Shown: positions 1 through 8,772, counted from the first letter of the stretch. The stretch: 64,000 nucleotides of DNA from Pseudomonadaceae bacterium (GCA_900766265.1 CAAFUS010000006.1:372001-436000); one strand, 5' to 3'. The notes: generated by a model not told the origin, from the sequence alone. A program made the numbers and translations.

Positions 1-39
1 TCAGCTTGGCTCTGGGCCAACGCGCCGACATCGCCGAGC

Positions 40-285
40 TCAGCGCAGCAGCTGCCAGAACGGCAGCGTCGCCTCCCGCTCAGCCTGCTGACGCGTCAGG
101 CCGACGTCCTTGAGTTGCTCGTCGGTCATCCGCAACAGGGCGCGGCGCGTTTGCTGACGCAGCCGGAAGCGGGCCCAGAGACGACCGAGCAAGACGGGCT
201 CGGCACCGCGGACGATAAGTCTGATTGGGATGAGGCTGGCTTTCATGTCGACGTCCATACGAAGGGATATCGCCATGATCGGCAT
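40..285 (-). CDS. DUF1127 domain small protein
   Basis: This encodes a small basic protein of up to 81 residues. Its C-terminal half has the DUF1127 (YjiS-like) pattern: a Trp-Arg-rich helix, then the stretch LLRMTDEQLKDVGLTRQQAE, then a Trp-containing tail. Family members are usually 45-80 residues; some are linked to phosphate or RNA metabolism, but no general biochemical role is settled. The start is uncertain because none of the ATG codons near the 5' end (285, 255, 243) has a clear Shine-Dalgarno sequence. The GC-rich 3' two thirds carries the conserved domain. The gene is divergent from the MocR regulator at 408 and could share its control region. The family assignment is sound; the function is unknown. 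Confidence 0.75.
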   Translation of the reverse strand: MPIMAISLRMDVDMKASLIPIRLIVRGAEPVLLGRLWARFRLRQQTRRALLRMTDEQLKDVGLTRQQAEREATLPFWQLLR

Positions 286-289
286 CGCG

Positions 290-384
290 CCATCTGTATT
301 GCAGATCCAGAATCAGCCAATCATTTGCAGCACAGAAGGGCCTGTTCCGCATCTGAATCCCCGAAAAGGGGGCCATCTGTATTG
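290..384. promoter_or_regulatory. Direct repeats between DUF1127 and mocR genes
   Basis: The 12-mer CCATCTGTATTG occurs twice, at 290-301 and 373-384, with starts 83 bp apart. The first copy is also part of the inverted repeat ATCTG-N5-CAGAT (292-306). MocR-type regulators are known to bind spaced direct repeats in their own divergent promoter regions, so these are candidate autoregulatory operators. The repeat is seen directly; the function is inferred. Confidence 0.45.
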
Positions 385-407
385 TGACGACCGGCGAGGG
401 CTCGGGT

Positions 408-1883
408 ATGGTGCCGGGCATGACGCTCTATCTCGAACTTGCCGAATCCCTTGGCCAGCGCATCGAACAAGGCCTTTATCGCCCTGGCGAACGCTTGCCC
501 TCGGTGCGTTCGCTGAGCCTCGAGCACGGCGTCAGCCTGACGACGGTGCAACAGGCCTACCGTGTGCTCGAAGACGCCGGCCTGGCGACGCCCCGCCCAA
601 AGTCCGGCTACTTCGTGCCGGACGAGCGACGCCTGCCCGAACTGCCCCGGGTCGCTCGCCTGGCGCAACGGCCGGTGGAAATCTCTCAGTGGGAAGACAT
701 CCTCGAGCTGATGCGCAGCCGCCCGACACCGGAGCTGATGCAGTTCGGCCGCGGCATGCCCGATGTCGTCTCGCCGACGCTCAAGCCGCTGCTGGCGAGC
801 CTTGCGCGCCTGAGCAGGCGCAGCGACATGCCCGGCCTGTACTACGGCGATATCCAGGGGTTGCGGTCACTGCGCGAGCAGGTCGCACGCCTGGCGCTCG
901 ATTCCGGCTGCCAGTTCGGCGCTGAAGATCTGGTGATCACCAACGGCTGCATCGAGGCGCTGTCCACGGCGGTCCGGGCGATATGCGAGCCGGGTGACAT
1001 CGTTGCGGTGGATTCGCCGAGCTTTCATGGCGCCATGCAAACGCTCAAGGGCGTTGGCATGAAGGCACTGGAGATTCCGACCGACCCGCTCACGGGCATC
1101 AGCCTCGATGCGTTGGAGCTGGCCCTCGAGCAATGGCCGATCAAGGCGATCCAGATCACGCCCACCTGCAACAATCCGTTCGGCTACATCATGCCGGAGG
1201 CCAACAAGCGCGCCCTGTTGCGCCTGGCTCAGCAGTTCGATATCGCGGTCATCGAGGACGACGTCTACGGCGACCTGGCCTACCGCTACCCGCGCCCGCG
1301 TACCCTCAAGTCGTTCGATATCGATGGGCGGGTGCTGCTCTGCAGCTCCTTTTCGAAGTCCCTCGCGCCGGGCTTGCGGGTCGGGTGGATCGCGCCGGGA
1401 CGCTATCTGCAGCGAATCCTGCACATGAAGTACATCGGCTCGGGCGCGACGGCCACCCAACCGCAGATGGCCATCGCCCAGTTCATTGCCGAGGGGCACT
1501 ACCCACCGCACCTTCGCCGGATGCGCAGCCAGTACCAGCGCAACCGCGATCAGCTGAGCGCCTGGGTCAGCCGCTATTTTCCCGCCGGTACGCGCATCAG
1601 CCAGCCGCTGGGCGGCTTCATGCTGTGGGTCGAGATGGCGGAGCAGTTAGACAGCCTTGAACTCAACCGGCGCCTGCTCGAACAGGGCATCCAGATCGCG
1701 CCAGGTTGCATCTTTTCCGCCGCTGGCAAATACCGGAACTGCCTGCGCCTGAACTATGCGGCGCGGCCCTGTCCCGAGCTGGAGGCCGCGGTACGCCGCA
1801 TAGGCGAAACCGCGGCCCAGCTGCTGAGCGAATCGGAACCGCGGGCGCGGGCGATCAGCTCAGCTGGGCCAGCGCCTGGCTGA
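408..1883 (+). CDS. MocR-family transcriptional regulator (GntR HTH + aminotransferase fold)
   Basis: The protein is about 491 residues. An N-terminal GntR-type winged helix (roughly 1-80, with PGERLPSVRSLS and the recognition region SLTTVQQAYRVLEDAG) joins a fold-type-I aminotransferase domain. The PLP-binding region is visible: the CNNPFGY and IEDDVYGDL segments and the Schiff-base lysine in SSFSKSLAPGLRVGW. MocR proteins use PLP or an aminoacyl-PLP adduct as an effector rather than for catalysis. I prefer the ATG at 408 because GAGGG lies 7 nt upstream; ATG 420 and GTG 384 are also possible. The gene is divergent from the DUF1127 gene and its 3' end overlaps the convergent thioredoxin gene by 29 bp. 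The regulated target is not evident from the neighbours. Confidence 0.9.
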   Translation: MVPGMTLYLELAESLGQRIEQGLYRPGERLPSVRSLSLEHGVSLTTVQQAYRVLEDAGLATPRPKSGYFVPDERRLPELPRVARLAQRPVEISQWEDILELMRSRPTPELMQFGRGMPDVVSPTLKPLLASLARLSRRSDMPGLYYGDIQGLRSLREQVARLALDSGCQFGAEDLVITNGCIEALSTAVRAICEPGDIVAVDSPSFHGAMQTLKGVGMKALEIPTDPLTGISLDALELALEQWPIKAIQITPTCNNPFGYIMPEANKRALLRLAQQFDIAVIEDDVYGDLAYRYPRPRTLKSFDIDGRVLLCSSFSKSLAPGLRVGWIAPGRYLQRILHMKYIGSGATATQPQMAIAQFIAEGHYPPHLRRMRSQYQRNRDQLSAWVSRYFPAGTRISQPLGGFMLWVEMAEQLDSLELNRRLLEQGIQIAPGCIFSAAGKYRNCLRLNYAARPCPELEAAVRRIGETAAQLLSESEPRARAISSAGPAPG

Positions 1884-2172
1884 TTTCACCGACGTCGGTC
1901 GGCCGCACCACCCGGGCGACTTCCTGCCCCTGACGCATGAAGATCAACGTCGGCCAGAGCTTGACGCGGAAGGTGCGACCAAGCACCCGGCCCTTGCCGT
2001 CCTCGACCTTGATATGACGGATGCCGGGGCGCGTGGCGAGGGTCTGCTCGATCAGCGGCTGGGCGGCGCGACAGTGCCCGCACCAGTCGGTGCCGAACTC
2101 GATGACCGTGTCCCCGTCGAGCGCGTCGACTTCGTCACGTGACGGGGCCTGGGGCAAATACGGGCCGTTCAT
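1855..2172 (-). CDS. Thioredoxin family protein (CGHC)
   Basis: This is a 105-residue single-domain thioredoxin-fold protein. It has the redox-active motif WCGHCRAAQP near residue 40 and the cis-proline segment LWPTLIFMRQG, and it lacks a signal peptide, so it should be cytoplasmic. CGHC is the active site typical of protein disulfide isomerases rather than the CGPC of classical thioredoxin, which suggests a less reducing redox potential. ATG 2172 is chosen because the upstream in-frame extension is Arg/Pro-rich and not thioredoxin-like. It is convergent with and overlaps the mocR 3' end. The physiological partner is unknown. Confidence 0.88.
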   Translation of the reverse strand: MNGPYLPQAPSRDEVDALDGDTVIEFGTDWCGHCRAAQPLIEQTLATRPGIRHIKVEDGKGRVLGRTFRVKLWPTLIFMRQGQEVARVVRPTDVGEISQALAQLS

Positions 2173-2263
2173 GAGGACGCTCCTGCAGTGGCTGATGAAG
2201 GGTTCGACAGCACCGGCGCGTCGTTCATTGCACCCGCCGACGGGGGTCGACGGGCGCGTCGGC

Positions 2264-3688
2264 TTAGCGGCCGCGTCGTGCGACGTCGGAGCGTACAGCC
2301 TGTTTGATGCTCTGTGCAGCATCGAACGGCGTGATGTAGCCGGCCTTGAGATTGGCGGCCGCCGCCTTGGTGACTTTGGTCACGTACAGCCCGTGGGTCC
2401 AGTACAGGCTCCTCAGGGTGGCATCGTCGAAAGGCTCATGGGAGCCGAGCAGGAAGCAGAACCCCGGCCCGCTATTCAGCCCTGTATTGGTGGCGGTCGC
2501 CACGGCATGCTCGGGTAGCTGAATGCCGCCCTGAGCGTTGCCGTAGGCATCCCGCGCCAGCGTGACCGGCTGCGTGGAAAGGACCATCAGAGGCTTGGCA
2601 ACCGGAGGCTGGACGCCACGGTCGATCCAACGCAGAAGATGATCGAACGAGGCGTTGAGTACGTGCGCGGTCGGGATGTGGCTCAGCGCCGGCCGGTCGC
2701 AGACGGTGGTGTCGGTGATGGGCAGGCCGTCGCGCACCAGGAGCTCGCCACGCAGGTTCGGATCGGTGAATCCGACATGGGAGGTGCCGGCCACCTCGTA
2801 GATGCGCAGCTTCTGCGAATCGGGCTGGCGAGCGGCATATTCGCCGAGTAGCAGCACATCGTTCTCGGTGTTGACCTTGATGACCTTGGGCGCCAGATCG
2901 GTGCGCAGCGTTGCGCCAATTCCCAGATAGAGCAGATAGCCGTCGAACTGAGGCGTAAGCGGGTGGATCGAGTTGTGATAGCGCACCAGGTAGCCCTCGG
3001 ACTGGGAAGCGCCGGTCGCGATCACCCGTCGAGGCGTGAGGCCGCCAAGGGGAGCGACCGGTCCGGGTGCGCGAATGGCCTGCGCCGCCTGGGAGAAGAT
3101 GTCGTAGGACAATGAGTCGTCGAGGACGGTACCGCCGTCCGTGACGTCCAGGTCACCGTAACGACGCGGACTCCAGGTGGTTAACCCGCCATTGTCGCCC
3201 TGCACGCCGACACGCTGCGCCGAGACGCCGACATAGGCGTAGCCCTCGCGTATCAGGTGATCGTAAGAAGACAGCCACAAGGCGTCGAGGTTGTAGCCAC
3301 TGGTGACGTTGAGCCACTCGACGATCACCGTGCCGTTGAACCGCTTGTTCGAGGCCGGACGGCGCACGATCATCCGCGTCTTGTAGGGGTGGCCACTGGA
3401 GATCGCGCTGCCGTTTGCCCGGTCGGGCGTGTGGTAGCGGGTCGCGGTGCCCTGAAGGAAGAACTCCTGCTCGAGATACCCGTAGCGTGCGAGGTCGAGT
3501 TGGGTCGCCATCTGAGGGTAATCACGCGAGGCGTCGCCCAGCGGTACCGTGACCGGCACCCGCGTGACCTGGGGTGTAGGCACGCTGGCAGCGAAGGCCT
3601 GCCCGCAGGCAAGCATGAGGGTGGCGGATAGAACGACGAACAGGTGCCGCGCCCGGATGGGCACGGCTCGTGGAGCGCAATGGTTCAT
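2264..3688 (-). CDS. Secreted alpha/beta hydrolase domain protein
   Basis: The 474-residue protein begins with a signal peptide (a basic start, then hydrophobic FVVLSATLMLACGQAFA, with likely cleavage near residue 34). Its body resembles the large alpha/beta-hydrolase family that lacks a strict GxSxG elbow. The nucleophile region is IATGASQSEGYLVRYH, with Ser228 as the likely nucleophile, and an Asn/Trp-rich WLNVTSGYN segment lies upstream. A C-terminal histidine in AGTSHVGF could complete a triad. It is probably a periplasmic or secreted esterase or amidase; the substrate is unknown. The gene stands alone, with 91 bp to the thioredoxin gene and a 276-bp gap upstream. Confidence 0.8.
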   Translation of the reverse strand: MNHCAPRAVPIRARHLFVVLSATLMLACGQAFAASVPTPQVTRVPVTVPLGDASRDYPQMATQLDLARYGYLEQEFFLQGTATRYHTPDRANGSAISSGHPYKTRMIVRRPASNKRFNGTVIVEWLNVTSGYNLDALWLSSYDHLIREGYAYVGVSAQRVGVQGDNGGLTTWSPRRYGDLDVTDGGTVLDDSLSYDIFSQAAQAIRAPGPVAPLGGLTPRRVIATGASQSEGYLVRYHNSIHPLTPQFDGYLLYLGIGATLRTDLAPKVIKVNTENDVLLLGEYAARQPDSQKLRIYEVAGTSHVGFTDPNLRGELLVRDGLPITDTTVCDRPALSHIPTAHVLNASFDHLLRWIDRGVQPPVAKPLMVLSTQPVTLARDAYGNAQGGIQLPEHAVATATNTGLNSGPGFCFLLGSHEPFDDATLRSLYWTHGLYVTKVTKAAAANLKAGYITPFDAAQSIKQAVRSDVARRGR

Positions 3689-3964
3689 GGCTGTCTTCTC
3701 TTGGCTTTCTTGTATGAAGTTCGAGCCCGCAATGAACTGCCGCTGCGCACGACGCCATGGATACCCGGCGACGCGGCTGCCGGTCGATTCACCGCGGCCA
3801 CCACCCTACCGCCAGCACGTCCCTTTCCTCGAAGTGGTGCATTGACGCTAGTCCGCTGGCCGTCAGTGCGCGCCGTCATCGGTCATGCGAATGTTGGCCG
3901 ATTCGAATGAGGAGCATCACCTGAATGGGGGATTGCAAGGAGGCGCCCCTCGGGAGCCGTGGCT

Positions 3965-4888
3965 TCAGTCGCTCACGTGAATGATGATCTTGCCGCGCAC
4001 GTGCCCCGTCTGGCTCAGGCGCATGGCGTCGGCGGCCTTGTCCAGCGGGAAGGTTTCGGCGATGGGCACGATCAGGCGGCCTTCGACGGCCATGTCCGCG
4101 AGCACACGCAGGTCCGCACCGCTTGGACGGACCCACGCCCACACGCCGCCAGCGGATGACACCGAGTCGTCTACGATCGAGCCGTGACGGCCGCCTTCTC
4201 GCAGAACCGCCCGGGTCTGCTCCAGCACGCCACCAACGAAATCCACCACCACGTCGACACCCTCTGGCGCCAGCGCCCGGACGCGCTCGACCAGGCCATC
4301 GCCGTAAGTCACCGGCTCGACACCCAGCGAACGGAGAAACTCATGGTTCTTTTCCGACGCGGTACCGATCACCCGTGCGCCGAGGTAGCGCGCGATCTGC
4401 ACCGCCTGGATGCCTACCCCGCCCGCGGCGGCATGCACCAGCACCAGGTCCTTTTCGCCGGTGTGAAGCCGGGTGAGCAGCTGGTAGGCGGTGAGCCCTG
4501 CCAGGGGTATCGCGGCCGCCTGGTCCCAGTCGAGGCTGGCCGGCTTGCGGGTCACCGAACGCGCCGGAACCGTCGCCAGCTCGGCGTAGGTGCCGTCGTG
4601 TACGAAATCCTTGCGGGCGTAGGCCATCACTTCGTCACCGGGCGAGAATTCCGGAACGTCGAAGCCAACCGCCTCCACGACCCCAGCGACATCCCAGCCT
4701 GGCGTCACCGGGAAAAATGTCTGCATCGCGCCGTCGAGGGCGCCGGACATGAGTTTCCAGTCCACCGGGTTCACCGCTGCGCGGCGTACTCGGATCAGCA
4801 CTTCGCCGGGCGCCACCTTCGGCGCGGGCCGCTCTCCGAGCTTCAGCACCTCTGGGTCGCCGTAGCGCTCGTAGATCATGGCTTTCAT
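3965..4888 (-). CDS. NADP-dependent quinone oxidoreductase-like (MDR family)
   Basis: This is a 307-residue medium-chain dehydrogenase/reductase of the zinc-free quinone oxidoreductase type. It has an N-terminal GroES-like domain (KAMIYERYGDPEVLKLGERP and AAVNPVDWKLMSG), then a Rossmann domain with the nucleotide motif VHAAAGGVGIQAVQIARYLGA. The cysteines that ligate structural zinc are absent. Such enzymes reduce quinones or enones with NADPH. ATG 4888 is chosen because AGGAGAG lies just upstream; the longer frame to 4924 has no such site. The preceding 276 bp (3689-3964) contains no convincing gene. The exact substrate cannot be read from the sequence. Confidence 0.87.
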   Translation of the reverse strand: MKAMIYERYGDPEVLKLGERPAPKVAPGEVLIRVRRAAVNPVDWKLMSGALDGAMQTFFPVTPGWDVAGVVEAVGFDVPEFSPGDEVMAYARKDFVHDGTYAELATVPARSVTRKPASLDWDQAAAIPLAGLTAYQLLTRLHTGEKDLVLVHAAAGGVGIQAVQIARYLGARVIGTASEKNHEFLRSLGVEPVTYGDGLVERVRALAPEGVDVVVDFVGGVLEQTRAVLREGGRHGSIVDDSVSSAGGVWAWVRPSGADLRVLADMAVEGRLIVPIAETFPLDKAADAMRLSQTGHVRGKIIIHVSD

Positions 4889-5023
4889 CGATTCTCTCCT
4901 GCAGGGTTGTCCGCTCGACGGCACGCCGAGTGCCTGTGGATTGGTCCCGAGGCGGCCGCTGGGAGTTCATCGCCGCCGACTGCCGGAAACCCGGCCGGCG
5001 TGGCGCAGCATCCGGCAGCCCGA

Positions 5024-6133
5024 TCAGCGCGCCGGCACCAGGCGGATCCGGGTGATCTCCGAAGGCGCACCGAAACGTAGCGGTGGGCCCCAGTAACCGG
5101 TACCGCGGCTGATGTAGACCTGCAGCCGCCCTGTCCGATGCAGGCCGGCCACCCAGGGCTGCTGCCAGCGCACGAAGTGCATCCACGGCCAGAACTGACC
5201 GCCATGGGTATGCCCCGATAGCTGCAGGTCATAGCCTGCCTCGCGAGCCGCAGCGGCCGAACGCGGCTGATGCGCCAGCAGGATCTTCAGCGCGTCGGCC
5301 GGTGCGCCGACCCGCGCGGCATGAGGGTCGCTGCGGTGGTCCGGATGAAAATGGCCGGCCGAATAGTCGGTGACGCCCGCGACCACCAGCTCGCCCCCGT
5401 CGTGAGCGAGCAGCAGGTGCTCGTTGAGCAGCACCCGCAGGCCGAGCCGCTCGAACTCGGCCACCCAGGCCTTGGCACCGGAGTAGTACTCGTGATTGCC
5501 GGTCACCACCAGCGTGCCGTGCCGGGCCTTGAGCTGGGCAAGCGGCGCGATGTCGTCGCGCAAATCGGTGACGCGGCCGTCCACCAGGTCGCCGGTGATG
5601 GCGATCAGGTCCGCGGCTAGCGCATTGGTGCGCGCGACGATGCCGTCCAGGTAGCCGCGCTTGATGGTGGGCCCGACATGGATGTCGCTGAGCTGGACGA
5701 TGGTGAAGCCGTGTAGCGGCGCGGGCAGGCCGTCCAGCGCAATCTCGCGCTCGACCACCCGCGCCACCCGGCGCGCATTGAGCAGACCGAACAGCGTCAG
5801 CGCGACCACCAGTGCGATCACCGCCAGCGCCGAGCCATGGGCGAAGCCGGGCCAGTCCAGGCCGGCCAACGACAGCACGGCGAGCACAAAACCGCGCAGC
5901 AGCGAGAGCACCGCCAGGCTCGAGAACACACCCATCACCAGCAGCGCGGTCCAGGCGAGCCATGCCCTGCCCTGGCGCTGTACGCCCATGGGCAGCAGCA
6001 GGCAGGACGTCACCAGATACAACCAGGCAATGCCAGTCCCCACCGGGCCCAGACCCAGGTCGGGGATCAGCGTGACGCCGACGAACAGGTGCAGGCCGGC
6101 CAGCACCAGCAGGATCATCAATCGTGAACGCAT
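5024..6133 (-). CDS. Membrane-anchored metallophosphoesterase (YaeI-like)
   Basis: The protein has 369 residues. About four transmembrane helices fill the first 120 residues, followed by a calcineurin-type phosphoesterase domain. All metal-binding motifs of the family are present in order: LSDIHVG, GDLVDG, GNHEYY and the terminal SGHTHGGQFWP. The domain architecture matches YkuE/YaeI-type phosphodiesterases, some of which act on lipid A precursors or other membrane phosphodiesters, so the substrate here is an inference. The 99 bp before the oxidoreductase gene holds no evident element. Confidence 0.88.
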   Translation of the reverse strand: MRSRLMILLVLAGLHLFVGVTLIPDLGLGPVGTGIAWLYLVTSCLLLPMGVQRQGRAWLAWTALLVMGVFSSLAVLSLLRGFVLAVLSLAGLDWPGFAHGSALAVIALVVALTLFGLLNARRVARVVEREIALDGLPAPLHGFTIVQLSDIHVGPTIKRGYLDGIVARTNALAADLIAITGDLVDGRVTDLRDDIAPLAQLKARHGTLVVTGNHEYYSGAKAWVAEFERLGLRVLLNEHLLLAHDGGELVVAGVTDYSAGHFHPDHRSDPHAARVGAPADALKILLAHQPRSAAAAREAGYDLQLSGHTHGGQFWPWMHFVRWQQPWVAGLHRTGRLQVYISRGTGYWGPPLRFGAPSEITRIRLVPAR

Positions 6134-6253
6134 CGCGGTCTCTCGGCAGGGAACGACACGGATCAGACGCCAACAACGTTCCGGTTGCTCAGGGATGAAC
6201 CGCGATGATGCGCGATTTCCAGAAAAGAAACCGCAAGGACAAGAAGTCGGGAG

Positions 6254-6280
6254 AAAAAGGCGCCGCCGAGCGGCGGCGCC
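6254..6280 (-). terminator. Rho-independent terminator after the curlin genes
   Basis: A perfect 9-bp stem (GGCGCCGCC at 6259-6267 with GGCGGCGCC at 6272-6280) encloses a 4-nt loop. Read on the minus strand it is followed by TTTTT (complement of 6254-6258). It lies just past the stop codon of the downstream curlin gene. Confidence 0.88.
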
Positions 6281-6285
6281 TTCCG

Positions 6286-7332
6286 TCAGCGCTGGATCAC
6301 GGTCGCTACGTTACCGGTACCGTTCTGCATCACGGTGGCACTGAGGCCCCAGCTGGCCAGGTCGTTGCCGCCTTGGCTGATTGTCGCCTGGTTGGCGTCA
6401 CCGACCTGGGTGACCGCGGCGTCCAGGTTGTAGCCGTACTGGGTCACGCTGATGAGGTTCTCGGAGCCTTGCTGGGAAAAGGTCGTGGTATTGAAGTCGG
6501 CGCCTTGCAGCACCTCCACCGCATTGGAATCGCCGATCGAAACGCCGGTGATTTCGCTGCTGCGACCACCCTGATCGACCACCAGGTCGTTGCCGTACCC
6601 TTCCTGCACGAGATCGATGAGGTTGTGCCCGCCCGACTGCGCAACCTGGGCCGTGTTGGCATCTCCTCTCTGCTCCAGGCGAACCAGCCCGGCGTTGTAA
6701 CGATTGGAATACTGGTCCACGTCCGCGTTGTTGCCGTTGCCTACCTGGGCGACTTCGATGGTGCCGCCGTAGGCCACGACATCCTGCCGGATGGACAACA
6801 CGTTGCCGTCCCCGACCTGCTGGCTGACGGTGGTCCCGCTGCCCAGCTGAGTGAGGGTGGTGGCGTTGTCGTTGCCTATAGACGACACATCGGCCTGGTT
6901 CAGCCGCCAGCTCTGTTCGATCACGTGCAGGTTGCCGTTCCCCTGCTGCGACGAGACGACCTGGTTGTCCGCTTCTTCCTGCCAGACCACCGAATAGTTG
7001 CCTTCGCCGACCTGGTTGATGGCCGCATTCTGTCGCTCGCCTTCCTGATAGATGCTGGCGTTGTTGGTCTGCCCGTTCTGATCGATCGTGGCGACGTGTT
7101 CCAGGCCGGCCTGGATGGTTTCGGCAAGGTTCGAACTGCCGGACTGGATCACGGTCGAGCTCTGGCGATCGCCGTCCTGATACTGGACGATCTGATTGCC
7201 GTCGCCGTTGGACTGCTCGGCGAAAACCTCGTTGTCGTTTCCGGTCTGGCTCTGGTCCACCTGGTTGGCAGCGGTGGCATTGAGGCTGAGGGCGAACAGA
7301 ATGGCAGCAGCTAGGGGTTTGGGTGTGAACAT
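6286..7332 (-). CDS. Curlin-repeat amyloid subunit, downstream paralogue
   Basis: The 348-residue secreted protein has a signal peptide (MFTPKPLAAAILFALSLNAT, cleaved near TAA/NQ). The rest is roughly 14-15 curlin-type repeats with spaced Gln, Gly and Asn, for example QNGQTNNASIYQ, QVGEGNYSVVWQ and QVGNGNNADVDQ. This is the pattern of CsgA and CsgB, whose repeats stack into an amyloid beta-solenoid, but it is more than twice the usual 150 residues. The mature part has no Cys and essentially no Lys. ATG 7332 is preceded by GAGGAGCTC. It follows a close paralogue by 121 bp and is followed by a strong terminator. No csgC, D, E, F or G gene lies in the window. An alternative is an adhesin with curlin-like repeats. 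Confidence 0.85.
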   Translation of the reverse strand: MFTPKPLAAAILFALSLNATAANQVDQSQTGNDNEVFAEQSNGDGNQIVQYQDGDRQSSTVIQSGSSNLAETIQAGLEHVATIDQNGQTNNASIYQEGERQNAAINQVGEGNYSVVWQEEADNQVVSSQQGNGNLHVIEQSWRLNQADVSSIGNDNATTLTQLGSGTTVSQQVGDGNVLSIRQDVVAYGGTIEVAQVGNGNNADVDQYSNRYNAGLVRLEQRGDANTAQVAQSGGHNLIDLVQEGYGNDLVVDQGGRSSEITGVSIGDSNAVEVLQGADFNTTTFSQQGSENLISVTQYGYNLDAAVTQVGDANQATISQGGNDLASWGLSATVMQNGTGNVATVIQR

Positions 7333-7413
7333 GTATAGAGCTCCTCGGGTGGTGACGAGACGCTGGGACAGCACTATCTGACCTCGAAGCCGTGGCGCCT
7401 GTTTATACGGCTC

Positions 7414-7434
7414 CTGGCACAACGGCTGTGCCAG
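7414..7434 (-). repeat. Intercistronic hairpin between curlin genes
   Basis: The inverted repeat CTGGCACA (7414-7421) and TGTGCCAG (7427-7434) has a 5-nt loop and lies in the 121-bp gap between the two curlin genes. There is no U-run, so it is not a standard terminator. It could be an RNA processing or stability element that gives the two subunits different levels. Confidence 0.5.
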
Positions 7435-7453
7435 AAGCGGTAAAGAACAAGAA

Positions 7454-8485
7454 TTACTGCGTGACGGTTGCGACGTTACGCATACCGCTCTGCTGGATGG
7501 TCGCCTCGAGCCGGACATTCGCATCGAACAGGCTCTGAACGAGCGAAGCCTGGTTCGCCGTCCCGATCTGCGCGACATCGATAAGGCTGTTGACTGCGCC
7601 CTGGTTGGCCAAAATGACGTTCTCGGCCCCGCTTTGATCAAGCAATGCGGTATTGGCCTCCCCAACCTGGTAGGCCTCCACGCGGTTGCTCTGACCCTCG
7701 GAGAGTCCGGAGATACTGCTTTGGCGGGCGTACTGCTCGACGGCAAGCTCATTGCCAATGCCGTCCTGGCCGAAGTCCACTGTGGCGCCAGCGCTGTGCT
7801 GGATGATCTCCGCCACGTTGGCCTCGCCCTCCTGCGCCAGGGCAATGGATGAGGTGAGGCGCTCACCCCGCTGGACGACCTGTGCCGTGTTGTAATCACC
7901 GCGCTGCCCGACCGTGACCAGGCCACCGAAGGGCGCCACGCGCTGCTCGAGCGTCAGGCTGTTGCCGTCACCCTCCTGGTCGACCGTGGCGTGACCACCG
8001 AATTGCAGCACCGTCTTGATGTTGTCGTTGCCGATAACCGAGGCGGTGAAATCGGCGCCCTCGCTCTGTTCTATGGTCAGCCTGTTGTCGTTGCCGGCCT
8101 GGTCGACATGGGCTTGGCTCCACGCATGGTTTTGCACCACCGAGACGTCATTCCCATGACCGGATTGCTGGAGATTCAGGAGGTTGCCCGACTCGAACTG
8201 ACGGACTTCGGCCTGGTTCGCCAGGCCGTACTGATGGATCACAGCGGTATGTTCAACGCCCACTTGGAGGGTTTGAGCCAGGTTGGCCTCGCCGCTCTGG
8301 ACTATCGCGGAGCGGTGCCCATAACCCTCCTGGTTTTGAACAATCCGGTTCCCATCACCATTCACCTGCTCGGCAAACGCCTGGTTGTTATCACCGGATT
8401 GGCTCTGGTCCACCTGATTGGCAGCGGTGGCATTTAGGCTGAGGGCGAACAGAATGGCAGCAATCAGGGGTTTGGGTGTGAACAT
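7454..8485 (-). CDS. Curlin-repeat amyloid subunit, upstream paralogue
   Basis: This 343-residue protein is a paralogue of the gene that follows it. The first 30 residues of the two are almost identical (MFTPKPLIAAILFALSLNAT here), while the repeat regions have diverged. The mature part consists of curlin-like units such as QSGEANLAQTLQ, QAGNDNRLTIEQ and QEGEANVAEIIQ. The last unit ends exactly at the C-terminus (NVATVTQ), as in the partner. By analogy with CsgB and CsgA one may nucleate and the other polymerise, but nothing in the sequence assigns the roles. ATG 8485 is preceded by AGGAGCT. The 287 bp upstream (8486-8772) must hold the promoter; no strong -35/-10 was recognised there. Confidence 0.85.
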   Translation of the reverse strand: MFTPKPLIAAILFALSLNATAANQVDQSQSGDNNQAFAEQVNGDGNRIVQNQEGYGHRSAIVQSGEANLAQTLQVGVEHTAVIHQYGLANQAEVRQFESGNLLNLQQSGHGNDVSVVQNHAWSQAHVDQAGNDNRLTIEQSEGADFTASVIGNDNIKTVLQFGGHATVDQEGDGNSLTLEQRVAPFGGLVTVGQRGDYNTAQVVQRGERLTSSIALAQEGEANVAEIIQHSAGATVDFGQDGIGNELAVEQYARQSSISGLSEGQSNRVEAYQVGEANTALLDQSGAENVILANQGAVNSLIDVAQIGTANQASLVQSLFDANVRLEATIQQSGMRNVATVTQ

Positions 8486-8772
8486 GCGCAATGAGCTCCT
8501 GAACGAGTGCGTAGGCACAGGCTGGTCGGGTGACATTCGAGGTCGCCCCACCGGCCTCCTTGTACTTCACAGCGCCCGGATTGTTTGCCAGCGCGGCGTG
8601 GGAGGTGAATCGGCTTAACGGTGTAAAAAGAGCCGGACGCCCTGGCCGCCTGGATTAACCCCCAGCGGGGCCGCGGCCGCACGGGTGAAGACGGCCAAGC
8701 CATTCGTCGGATCAGGCGCAACGCCGAGACCAAACCCCGAATCGGGACCCATGGCACGTCGCTATTGCGGTA

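Noticed and set aside
6286..7926. A 546-residue version of the downstream curlin protein
   Set aside because: The first 198 residues come from reading the upstream curlin gene in a wrong frame. The signal peptide and ribosome site place the start at 7332.
8527..8537. CGGGTGACATT upstream of the curlin pair, similar to the CsgD box CGGGTGAGNTA
   Set aside because: It matches nine of eleven positions but is on the opposite strand, and no csgD is known here. Too weak to call.
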